Positions 42,859-50,907 of a DNA stretch of 61,103 nt are shown here, one piece after another. The stretch comes from Dictyobacter arantiisoli. GTDB lineage: Bacteria > Chloroflexota > Ktedonobacteria > Ktedonobacterales > Ktedonobacteraceae. A program made the translations under genes and the position numbers. The stretch spans positions 1 through 61,103 of the forward strand of contig NZ_BIXY01000038.1 in NCBI RefSeq assembly GCF_008326305.1, read 5' to 3'. The first letter of the stretch is position 1; every line of letters begins with the position of its first letter. Below the pieces are notes generated by a model. That model ran no database searches. It was given only the letters and a program-made list of their open reading frames with translations, and had not been told where the DNA came from.

Positions 42859-43591
42859 CTGGCTGCCTCACATGATTAATATTTCCCCATACGCCGCGTT
42901 TGCTCGATGCTAACCCACGTGCTGGCTGATCATCACGCTTGATACCCTTGGTAGCCGGGGCGGGCTTAAACTTCGGGCTCATGGTAGCAATGCCAAAGAT
43001 ATCACTCAGGTCAACACCGCGAGCCTGAACAATACGCTTGGCAGCCTGTAATGGCAGATAACCATAGATGTCCATCACTGCATCCAGCAGTCCCGCTAAG
43101 GCTGAAGCCTCGCGTGACCATGATAACAGTAATGTATCAACCTTACTCAGGTCAATTTCCGGCTCCAAATGGTCTTTTACCGGCATAGCCACACAGGGGG
43201 TCACCGGCTTGTTCGCATATTCAACCGCATATTCCGAAATACGTGACTTATAGAAGCCCGCATGGGAAGTACCGGTTGCTGGAGCAAGTTTGCGAGGGGT
43301 AAACTTTTCAGCGCCCTCTCGGATGTAGGACTTGAACCATGGGCGGTCTTTCCACTCGTGGAGTGGCTCATACTCAATCGTGATAGCACGAGGAGGACAG
43401 GCTTTTTCACAGAGCAGGCAGGATTCACACTTCAAGTTGAATTCGGTGTTCAGACCATCCTGCGCGATTAACTGAATCAAACCACGGCTGCGCGGTGGCA
43501 GTTTGGGTTTCTCATAGGGGTAGAGGCGTGTAACCTTTGGCTTAAACATGTGGCTAAAGGTCAGGCCCATACCTTCCAGGATACCACGCAT
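42851..43591 (-). CDS. NuoI/NuoE hybrid protein
   Basis: 246 residues. The N-terminal half looks like NuoI (RGLIQLIAQDG, then Cys55, Cys58, Cys61 and Cys65 in CxxCxxCxxxCP) but has only one of the two usual clusters. Residues about 160-205 match the helical start of NuoE (LLDAVMDIYGYLPLQAAKRI and later IFGIATMSPKF), which packs on NuoF. The thioredoxin-like half of NuoE with its [2Fe-2S] cysteines is absent. The protein could join NuoB to the NuoF-like subunit. It starts three bases after the nuoB stop and overlaps the next gene by 8 bases. Confidence 0.75.
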   Translation of the reverse strand: MRGILEGMGLTFSHMFKPKVTRLYPYEKPKLPPRSRGLIQLIAQDGLNTEFNLKCESCLLCEKACPPRAITIEYEPLHEWKDRPWFKSYIREGAEKFTPRKLAPATGTSHAGFYKSRISEYAVEYANKPVTPCVAMPVKDHLEPEIDLSKVDTLLLSWSREASALAGLLDAVMDIYGYLPLQAAKRIVQARGVDLSDIFGIATMSPKFKPAPATKGIKRDDQPARGLASSKRGVWGNINHVRQPDA

Positions 43592-43594
43592 ACA

Positions 43595-44188
43595 CTATAC
43601 CTCGATTTCGTTCTCGCCGCGCACTTTGAGACCTTGTTTAGCGATCTTTTCACGTAACTTGAGAATACCCTCAATCAACGCTTCCGGGCGTGGAGGACAT
43701 CCAGGTACGTAAACGTCTACCGGAACAAGGGTATCAACACCTTGCACAGTGTAGTAGCTATCATAGAACTCGCCACCTGAATTGGCACACTGACCCATAC
43801 TCAATACCCATTTGGGGTCTGGCATCTGCTCCCAGAGAAGACGTAGGCGCGGACCCATCTTCACAGAAACAGTTCCTGCTACAATCATCAGATCAGACTG
43901 ACGAGGGCTCGAACGGAACACTTCAGAGCCAAAACGAGATAGATCATAATGTGCTTGCGCCGAAGCCATCATTTCGATAGCGCAGCACGCCAGACCATAA
44001 CTAAATGGCCAAACAGATTTAGACCGAGCCCAGTTTTGTGCCCACTGCAACATTTCAGCTACAGTCGTCAGCTGAACCGGGAATTCCTGGTCTCCTGGGA
44101 CATACTCATGGGGTCCAGTTGCCATCGCTATCGGTACTGGCTTACGACGGCCTGCTGTACTCCCATTTTCATTGATATCGCTGCTCAT
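43595..44188 (-). CDS. nuoB: NADH-quinone oxidoreductase subunit B-like protein
   Basis: 197 residues with the ligands of the N2 cluster intact: the tandem Cys-Cys in [11 protein letters not shown], the Cys in GQCANSGG and the Cys in [13 protein letters not shown]. In complex I this subunit passes electrons to quinone at the interface with NuoD and NuoH. Here it heads an operon with a NuoI/E hybrid, a NuoF-like protein and a NuoG/GltD-like protein, and no nuoC or nuoD is adjacent. It may serve a different complex, or pair with subunits encoded elsewhere. The ATG has TAGGAG nine bases upstream. Confidence 0.9.
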   Translation of the reverse strand: MSSDINENGSTAGRRKPVPIAMATGPHEYVPGDQEFPVQLTTVAEMLQWAQNWARSKSVWPFSYGLACCAIEMMASAQAHYDLSRFGSEVFRSSPRQSDLMIVAGTVSVKMGPRLRLLWEQMPDPKWVLSMGQCANSGGEFYDSYYTVQGVDTLVPVDVYVPGCPPRPEALIEGILKLREKIAKQGLKVRGENEIEV

Positions 44189-44641
44189 AAATTTAAACTC
44201 CTAGGCAATGGTTCAGCAGCACCTATTGCTTGATTAGGATTGTTGTAGGGTTCTTCATTAAGACGGGGGCGATGTATATACACTCCATCCGGCATTATTA
44301 TAGCACGTTTCGCCCGGCCGTGCTATAAATACGCAAGCGCGTGCTCGCCTGCCGTGCGACACCAGGCGAGGCAGCAGATGGAGTCTGATCAGAGTCTATC
44401 ATCCGCCCTTGTCAGATAGCATTACGCTTTGGTAAACTGTGGAGTAGTTGTGCGTTCTCAGGCTAGCAGAACAACTTCCCTGAATTCGGTCCGCAATGAC
44501 CGCATGGATACGTCTATAAAGAAGACGTATCACCAGGATGATGTGGGTACACACAAGATACGACGCCCTGACCACTTTCAGGTCAGGGCTTTCCAATTCT
44601 CATGTCTGGAACGCATCTGATCGTAAGAAAGACGAGACATT
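44189..44641 (+). promoter_or_regulatory. Structured leader of leuB, possible attenuator
   Basis: The divergent region between nuoB and leuB. Towards leuB it holds a series of hairpins: TCGCCTG with CAGGCGA (44348-44372), CGGTC with GACCG (44488-44503), ATACGTCT with AGACGTAT (44508-44530), then GCCCTGACC with GGTCAGGGC (44565-44589) followed by TTT. The last looks like a weak intrinsic terminator about 50 bases before the leuB start, as in transcription attenuation. I do not find a leucine-rich leader peptide or a convincing T-box sequence. Confidence 0.5.
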
Positions 44642-45766
44642 ATGGGAAATTATACAATTACTGTCTTAGCAGGAGATGGGATCGGGCCCGAGGTTACGGA
44701 TCAGGCTGTCCGAGTGCTGGATGCGGTAGCCAAACGCTTCGGACATACCTTTACCTACCACAAACGGCTCGTCGGAGTGGCCGCGATTGAGGCTGAAGGC
44801 GACTCCATTTCAGAGGCAACACTTGAGCTCTGTCAGAAAAGCGACGCAATCCTCTTTGGAGCAGTGGGTGGTCTCCCTAACTACGATGGTCGCTTTAAAG
44901 TAAAGCCAGAAGAAGCGCTCTTCAAACTGCGCAAAGGATTACAATTCTTCGCAAACTTACGTCCAGTTAAGCCTTTGGATAGTCTTCTCAATGCCTCACC
45001 ACTCAAAGCGGAAATTGTCAAAGGGACAGATCTGCTGGTTGTCCGTGAGCTGACAGGCGGACTTTACTATGGACATCTGGAACCTCCGGTCCCTGGTAAA
45101 CCCAGTGCAATCCGTAGAACCGAGCACGGCACAGATGCTATCGACACCTTGCTCTATACAGAGGCGGAAATCGAACGTATTCTGCGCATCGCGTTCGATG
45201 CTGCGCGGGATCGCAAGAAAAAAGTCACATCTGTGGATAAAGCGAATGTGCTCAGTTCCTCAGTCCTCTGGCGGCAGGTAGCAGATCGCGTGGCAGCTGA
45301 TTATCCAGATATCGCATTTGAGCATATCCTGGTTGATGCCTGTGCGATGCACTTGATCCGCCGTCCCAGCAATTTTGATGTCATCGTCACTGAAAATCTG
45401 TTTGGGGATATATTAACCGACGAGGCATCGGTCCTGGCAGGTTCAATGGGCATGCTACCTTCAGCCAGCCTGGGTAGCCACAAGACAGTTCATGGACGGT
45501 TAGGACTCTACGAACCCATTCATGGCTCGGCACCTGACATTACCGGCCAGGGCAAGGCTAATCCAATTGCCGCTATTTTATCAGCTGCGATGCTGCTTCA
45601 ATACTCATTGGGCTTAAAGGATGAAGCCAGCGCCGTTGAAGCTGCGGTCGCGCAGACGATAGAGGCAGGATATCGCACAGAGGATCTGGCAAGTACTGGT
45701 GCCAGGACAGTCAATACAGAAGAGATGGGACAGAAGATAGCCACAACTCTCGTTGCTCAAGCGTAA
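44642..45766 (+). CDS. leuB: 3-Isopropylmalate dehydrogenase
   Basis: 374 residues. It oxidises and decarboxylates 3-isopropylmalate with NAD in leucine synthesis. The opening [19 protein letters not shown], the substrate stretch [10 protein letters not shown], the catalytic Lys in SVDKANVL, and the metal-binding region [13 protein letters not shown] are all standard. The NAD site ends in [16 protein letters not shown]. The length is typical. The start is ATG 44642. leuA, leuC and leuD are not in the window, so the gene stands alone, with its own structured leader. Confidence 0.96.
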   Translation: MGNYTITVLAGDGIGPEVTDQAVRVLDAVAKRFGHTFTYHKRLVGVAAIEAEGDSISEATLELCQKSDAILFGAVGGLPNYDGRFKVKPEEALFKLRKGLQFFANLRPVKPLDSLLNASPLKAEIVKGTDLLVVRELTGGLYYGHLEPPVPGKPSAIRRTEHGTDAIDTLLYTEAEIERILRIAFDAARDRKKKVTSVDKANVLSSSVLWRQVADRVAADYPDIAFEHILVDACAMHLIRRPSNFDVIVTENLFGDILTDEASVLAGSMGMLPSASLGSHKTVHGRLGLYEPIHGSAPDITGQGKANPIAAILSAAMLLQYSLGLKDEASAVEAAVAQTIEAGYRTEDLASTGARTVNTEEMGQKIATTLVAQA

Positions 45767-45792
45767 ACACAACCAGCCTGAGCAACAGGCAA

Positions 45793-46032
45793 CTATCCCA
45801 TCATTGGTTTAGGGCAATGGCCCAGTGCAGTCAATTTAGCCTGGGCCATGGCTAATTGCCGTCGCACATCCCCAGCCATCGCACTCTCATCCGCCACCAC
45901 CGATCCTATTGCCTGGATGACAGGCTTCTCGGCTGGCTGCATCTGTGCAACCTGAGCCTCTAACAGAGCAATTTCGTTGAGGATCATTTGCCGCTGAAGA
46001 TACCAGCGGGTAACAGCGCGTTCAACACCCAT
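45793..46032 (-). CDS. Small coiled-coil protein, unknown
   Basis: 79 residues, two helical stretches (LQRQMILNEIALLEAQVAQM and VRRQLAMAQAKLTALG) separated by a loop, probably a helical hairpin. The ATG has AAGGCAGG, and the frame ends close to leuB, convergent with it. The family is not recognised. It lies downstream of the hybrid CheA gene on the same strand, but a hairpin stands between them. Confidence 0.65.
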   Translation of the reverse strand: MGVERAVTRWYLQRQMILNEIALLEAQVAQMQPAEKPVIQAIGSVVADESAMAGDVRRQLAMAQAKLTALGHCPKPMMG

Positions 46033-46110
46033 ATTTCACCTGCCTTGACCTCGATCTAAATGTCAGTTTCACTAACTCAATGATACCATAAGCATCCTTT
46101 GAACAAAGAA

Positions 46111-46155
46111 AGGCCCATTCATCCCTCATATAAAAATGGGGGACTTTCTGGGCCT
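46111..46155 (-). terminator. Probable terminator of the chemosensory operon
   Basis: AGGCCCA (46111-46117) pairs with TGGGCCT (46149-46155). A weaker inner pairing of CCCTCAT with ATGGGGG can extend the hairpin. On the minus strand TTTCTTTG follows. It lies after the CheA stop and before the small gene at 46032. Confidence 0.6.
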
Positions 46156-46241
46156 CTTCTGTAAAGCACATTTGCCTGTCACGAGAGCACAATAGTATCA
46201 ATAACAGTATCGAAAAATCATGTACCTACACATGACAAGAA

Positions 46242-49200
46242 CTAACGAACATCGGCTCCATAAACGAGAGAGTTGATCGTGTTGAGCAATTCTTCATCCT
46301 GGTACGGCTTGACCACATAAGCGCTTGCCCCCAACGACATCGCACGTTGCTGGTGTTTTGCAGCCGCACGCGAAGTCAGGACCACCAATGGTAGAGAACG
46401 ATATTGTTCCTGTGCGCGTACTGTTGAAATCAACTCATAGCCATCCATACGAGGCATCTCAATATCCAACAACACGGCGGCGGGTGTTTCAGCTGAAATC
46501 ATTTCCAGCGCTTCGACGCCATCACGCGCCATCTGCACTGTCCAATTATGCTGCTTCAACATATTGCTCACCACACGACGTACGCTCGGACTATCATCAA
46601 CTACCAGCAAGTGTTTGCCACGTTCAATACCAGTCTCTACACTCGTCGATGATCGCAATGGCACGCTTTGCTGCTTATGCGAAACATCCACACGCTGTCG
46701 CACCTGACCAGCCGGGGTAGGTGTCTCTTGGCGGGTAAACGCACTACTGACCTTTGAAGAAAGCAACGAGTTCAGCTCCAGGACCAGGACAACGCGACCA
46801 TTACCAAGCACAGTACCACCAGCAATGCCATGGACTTCACGCAGGTGGGGTCCCAGGTTCTTCATCACAATATCGAACTTCCCTCGAATCTCATCAATCA
46901 CCAGAGCCACACGGTGACCACCGGCATTGACCAGCAACAACTGAGCCTTGTCATCCAGGGTCATAGTTGTGGGCAAGGACAAATACTGCGCCAGCATATG
47001 AAGCGGATAGAGGTCATTACGCACGATGACCGCTTCCTGTGCGCCTGAACCAGTACGTTTAAAGTTATCCAAACGGCCAATCGACTCCACGTGGACCGTT
47101 GGGATAGCGAATTCCTGGCCGGCGACCCGCACCATCATCGCACTCTGAATAGCCAGACTGGTGGGGAAGGTCATAGTAAAAGCAGTTCCCTGGCCAGGAG
47201 CCGACTCTACCACCAGCGTCCCACGCAGGCGAGACACACTATCGCGCACAACGTCCAGTCCTACGCCGCGCCCACTTTCCTCACTCAGCACAGCAGCAGT
47301 GGAAAAACCTGGCTGGAAGATCAAGGACACCACATCATCCTCGCCAATTTGTTGATCAGCACGAATCAGTCCACGGGCAATAGCAGTGCGACGGACCTGC
47401 TCACGATCAATACCACTACCATCATCACGGACAGTAATCATAATTTGATTACCCTCATACGAGGCAGAGAGTTTGATCAGCCCAACGGGTGGCTTGCCAT
47501 GCCGTACACGCACATCAGGCTTCTCAATCGCATGGTTAACCGCATTACGGATCAGATGGAGCAAGGGTCCAGAAACTTCCTCAAAGACGGTACGATCAAC
47601 CTCGGTTGTCTCACCTTCAAGCACAAAATCGATATCTTTTCCCTGCTTCAAAGCAACAGCACGGGCAGCGCGATACAAACGAGGAGCCATGGTAGCCAGA
47701 GGAACCAGACGTACCTTCATCAAACGATCCTGAAAAGTTGTATTCAAGCGATTCTCACGCGCAAACACACCTTCACATTCACGGATAATGGTATCCATTT
47801 CAGTACTGAGCGTCGCCATATCCGAAATACCCTCGCTCAAACCACGAGCCAGTTGATGGAATTCGGTATAGCGATCCAGTTCCAGTTCATCAAACTCCGC
47901 CAGATAATCTGGCACTGCGGGATCTTTTCGATTCTGACCATTGCCCCCCGGAAGCGGGGTTGGCAGGCTGGTTGTTGTATTCGATCCAATCAGCGCATTC
48001 TGCGTCCCACGTGTCAGGCTCTGATTGCCCTCGCCAGGCATCACCTGTACGGAACGACCACTTGGCAGTGTCGCAGCTTCAAAACGACTATCCAGCTTTT
48101 GTCCTACATCAGCAAGACGATTACTACTTACCGCGACATCTGATACCAGACGGACCAAACGCTGAATACGCTCTTCAAGCACACTACGATTAACCAGCAT
48201 CTCACCAAACAGATTAACCAGTTCGTCCAATTTCAAGAGTCGCACACGCACACTAAGGTCACCGCGTGTACGAGGAGAAGGACCATCGGCGGCCGATCCC
48301 TCCAGTACATTCGACTCATGAGTCACATCGGGCGTATGATCATCGTCATCCAGATCTTCTTCAATCATTTGGACAGAAGAAGAGCTGCGCTCACCCAGAA
48401 ATGTAACGTAGCGCTGATGGAGTTCACGCACTTTGGGATCAGCAGTTGAAGCATCATTGCCTGTAATCAGAAGTTCCAATGCCTCAGCGGTATCAAGGAT
48501 CAAGCTCACCACCGTTGGTGAGATAGACATCGTTTCTTCCATAATCAAATCAAGCAAATCTTCAGATACATGACTCAGATCCGCAATTGTCTGGAAACCC
48601 ATCATGCCAGCAGCACCTTTGAGTGTGTGCGTTGCACGCCGAATCCCCTGAATCAGATCGCGATTGTTCGGATTTTTTTCCAGTGCCGCCACATGCATAC
48701 TGATCGTCTGGAGATGTTCTTCGGCCTCCAGGCGGAAGATTTCTGCCGCATCCTCGCCAAAATCATTGGTGCTAAACGATGAAGCGGTGGTTGTTTTCCC
48801 AGTCGCCTCTGTAACCGGCATCGACCGAGGTGCCAGTGGCGCAGGCGTGGAAGAATTGACCAGCACATCAGGGAAAGGCGCGGAGAAAGAGGAAGGTGGG
48901 ATGGTAGTTGCCCGTCCCTGCGTAGGATTAGCATTTGTGTTTGAGGTGCCCTGGGAAGAAAAACCAGGAACACCATCGCGCATGATCTGATCCAGGAATT
49001 CTTGTCGTACCTGGATTTCGATCTCACTGCGCAACCGTTCCTCAAGCTCCTGGGTAGACTCAGGTCCACGCTGCTCGAGGATGGCCGCACGATCTTGCAA
49101 ACGTTGCCGTTCAGCATATTCCTGACGTACTTCTGCACGGATCTGTTGCTCCAGCACAGCCCGCTCATGGGCGGCCATGCTCGCCTGAGCCTCCTGACGC

Positions 49201-50762
49201 ATTTCCTCACGAACCTGCGCCTCAATCTCAGCACGTAAAACCGCTGGATCGCCCTGCCGCTCAAACGTCACCCGTTCGCGCAACGCCTGGCTATCCTGAT
49301 TCACCTGAATATTCCAGGGACTCCAACCCGCATCTTGTCGGAGGTCAGGAACTGGTTGCTGAAATTGCTCAAAAGCCTCACCACAAGATTGGATAGAGGT
49401 ATGAAGTTGTTGCAGAGTGGTAGATAATTGCTCATCAGTAAACTCCACCCCACTCGTAATCTTCTGAATGAGATCCAAAACCTTTTTTAATCTGGAATTG
49501 GACACCCACATCACAGAAAGTGGTAAATACCGTCGAACTTGCTCGGGACTATTGCGCAAGTTCAAGCCCATCGCCTTACCGGCCCACTCTTCCATACGGT
49601 CGAGGGCATCTTTGGAACCATCTAAGAAGCCCTTAAATTCACTTCGTTGCGCTTCGATAATACTCATAGAATTGCGCAACTGTGTCACTACGCTTTTCAG
49701 AGATGCCGCCTGATTCTCCAATGTCTGCATATCCTGTTGCATATCAGCGAAAGCAACTGGCAACGCTCGATCCTGTTCCTCAGAAGGAACAACGGCAGGT
49801 ACCTGCGGAATAGTACGTTGTTGCACTCTCTCTACTGCCTGTTCACCATAAGGCGAATACGTCACAGGTTGTACCGGTGCTGCATTTGATGGTGGGAGAG
49901 CAGGAGCAACAGGGGGCGGCGTCTTTTCTGCTGGGACTGAAGCCAGGGGCGGAAACGCTTGCGAGTGCCGCGTTGAAGCCATCAATGACTCAAAAGCGCT
50001 GGTAGGGGCATTTTGAGGTGTTTGCTCTGGCGATAATGGCTCTCCCTCTGGTGTTTGTAGCACTGCCGAAACTGGCGTTGCAGGCACAGGAGACAGCGAA
50101 GATGTACTATCAAAGCGTGTCACCAGCGCCGGCTCCTCAGGCCAACCAATATCTTCACTTGATGTTGGCGACTGGGTGCGGAATGACGCCAGCACTTCAT
50201 CAAACGACGGCATCGAAGATGAGAGTGGGGCAGTTGATAACGGCATCGAGAGCGATGGAGTAGATGAAAACGCAGAGGATGTAGGCTGAACCTGACCAGA
50301 TGGAACAGCAAATGCATCCGCCATACCTAAAGTATCAGGTGCTGACGCTGCATCAACTAGAGCGCTATAACGAGCGTAGTCGGCATCATCCTCCGCAATC
50401 ACTGCTTCTTCATCAATGCCACCGCGGATACCCTCCAGGAGTTGACGCAATCGGCCTAACGAACGCTGCAAAAGACCTCGAGAGCCATCATCCAGCGTAA
50501 TTAACCCTTCTATTGCATCACCCAGGATGTCTTCCATACCATGTGCCACATGGGCCAGGCCCTGGAAGTCCATCATGGAAGCGGAACCGCCAATGGTGTG
50601 AGTGCGGCGGTAAGTTTCTTCGAGGGCATCCATGTCGCCAGGTGACTGAGCCAATCGCTCGAGGTTCGTCTCGATTTCCGGCAAATAGCTATTCACCTCT
50701 TCGATAAACGAGTCGAGGACGGATAGTTTATCAAATGTGTTCGACATGTTGCGCGTACTCAC
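46242..50762 (-). CDS. Hybrid CheA-type histidine kinase (PilL/FrzE-like)
   Basis: 1506 residues. Two Hpt domains are seen, with His55 in HTIGGSA and His712 in HTLKGAAG. A Pro/Ser-rich linker and a long charged coiled coil (about 500-610; for example AEIEAQVREEMRQEAQ) separate them. After a dimerisation domain (about 830-890) come the ATPase (LLHLIRNAVNHAI), a CheW-like domain and a C-terminal receiver with Asp1433 (LLDIEMPRMDG). The layout matches PilL/ChpA and FrzE kinases that control type IV pili or gliding. It is the last gene of a six-gene operon. The first codon is GTG 50762; an ATG five codons later is an equal choice. The receiver probably acts as a phosphate sink or internal output. 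Confidence 0.92.
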   Translation of the reverse strand: MSTRNMSNTFDKLSVLDSFIEEVNSYLPEIETNLERLAQSPGDMDALEETYRRTHTIGGSASMMDFQGLAHVAHGMEDILGDAIEGLITLDDGSRGLLQRSLGRLRQLLEGIRGGIDEEAVIAEDDADYARYSALVDAASAPDTLGMADAFAVPSGQVQPTSSAFSSTPSLSMPLSTAPLSSSMPSFDEVLASFRTQSPTSSEDIGWPEEPALVTRFDSTSSLSPVPATPVSAVLQTPEGEPLSPEQTPQNAPTSAFESLMASTRHSQAFPPLASVPAEKTPPPVAPALPPSNAAPVQPVTYSPYGEQAVERVQQRTIPQVPAVVPSEEQDRALPVAFADMQQDMQTLENQAASLKSVVTQLRNSMSIIEAQRSEFKGFLDGSKDALDRMEEWAGKAMGLNLRNSPEQVRRYLPLSVMWVSNSRLKKVLDLIQKITSGVEFTDEQLSTTLQQLHTSIQSCGEAFEQFQQPVPDLRQDAGWSPWNIQVNQDSQALRERVTFERQGDPAVLRAEIEAQVREEMRQEAQASMAAHERAVLEQQIRAEVRQEYAERQRLQDRAAILEQRGPESTQELEERLRSEIEIQVRQEFLDQIMRDGVPGFSSQGTSNTNANPTQGRATTIPPSSFSAPFPDVLVNSSTPAPLAPRSMPVTEATGKTTTASSFSTNDFGEDAAEIFRLEAEEHLQTISMHVAALEKNPNNRDLIQGIRRATHTLKGAAGMMGFQTIADLSHVSEDLLDLIMEETMSISPTVVSLILDTAEALELLITGNDASTADPKVRELHQRYVTFLGERSSSSVQMIEEDLDDDDHTPDVTHESNVLEGSAADGPSPRTRGDLSVRVRLLKLDELVNLFGEMLVNRSVLEERIQRLVRLVSDVAVSSNRLADVGQKLDSRFEAATLPSGRSVQVMPGEGNQSLTRGTQNALIGSNTTTSLPTPLPGGNGQNRKDPAVPDYLAEFDELELDRYTEFHQLARGLSEGISDMATLSTEMDTIIRECEGVFARENRLNTTFQDRLMKVRLVPLATMAPRLYRAARAVALKQGKDIDFVLEGETTEVDRTVFEEVSGPLLHLIRNAVNHAIEKPDVRVRHGKPPVGLIKLSASYEGNQIMITVRDDGSGIDREQVRRTAIARGLIRADQQIGEDDVVSLIFQPGFSTAAVLSEESGRGVGLDVVRDSVSRLRGTLVVESAPGQGTAFTMTFPTSLAIQSAMMVRVAGQEFAIPTVHVESIGRLDNFKRTGSGAQEAVIVRNDLYPLHMLAQYLSLPTTMTLDDKAQLLLVNAGGHRVALVIDEIRGKFDIVMKNLGPHLREVHGIAGGTVLGNGRVVLVLELNSLLSSKVSSAFTRQETPTPAGQVRQRVDVSHKQQSVPLRSSTSVETGIERGKHLLVVDDSPSVRRVVSNMLKQHNWTVQMARDGVEALEMISAETPAAVLLDIEMPRMDGYELISTVRAQEQYRSLPLVVLTSRAAAKHQQRAMSLGASAYVVKPYQDEELLNTINSLVYGADVR

Positions 50763-50907
50763 TTAACTATTCTGATGTTACTTCTCTTCTACTTTTCAGT
50801 TCAACAAAATTGCATTGTATCCAGAAAATAATAACATCATACTTCTATAGACAAGATACGACAGATCCACCTATAGTCTCACTGCCGTATCTCGTTTATA
50901 AGAACAA

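Noticed and set aside
44429-44620. A GTG-started frame in the leuB leader as a leader peptide
   Set aside because: It has no cluster of leucine codons and no ribosome-binding site.
47091-48143. A 350-codon frame opposite the CheA gene
   Set aside because: Antisense to the ATPase region of a clear gene, with a composition typical of a mirrored frame.
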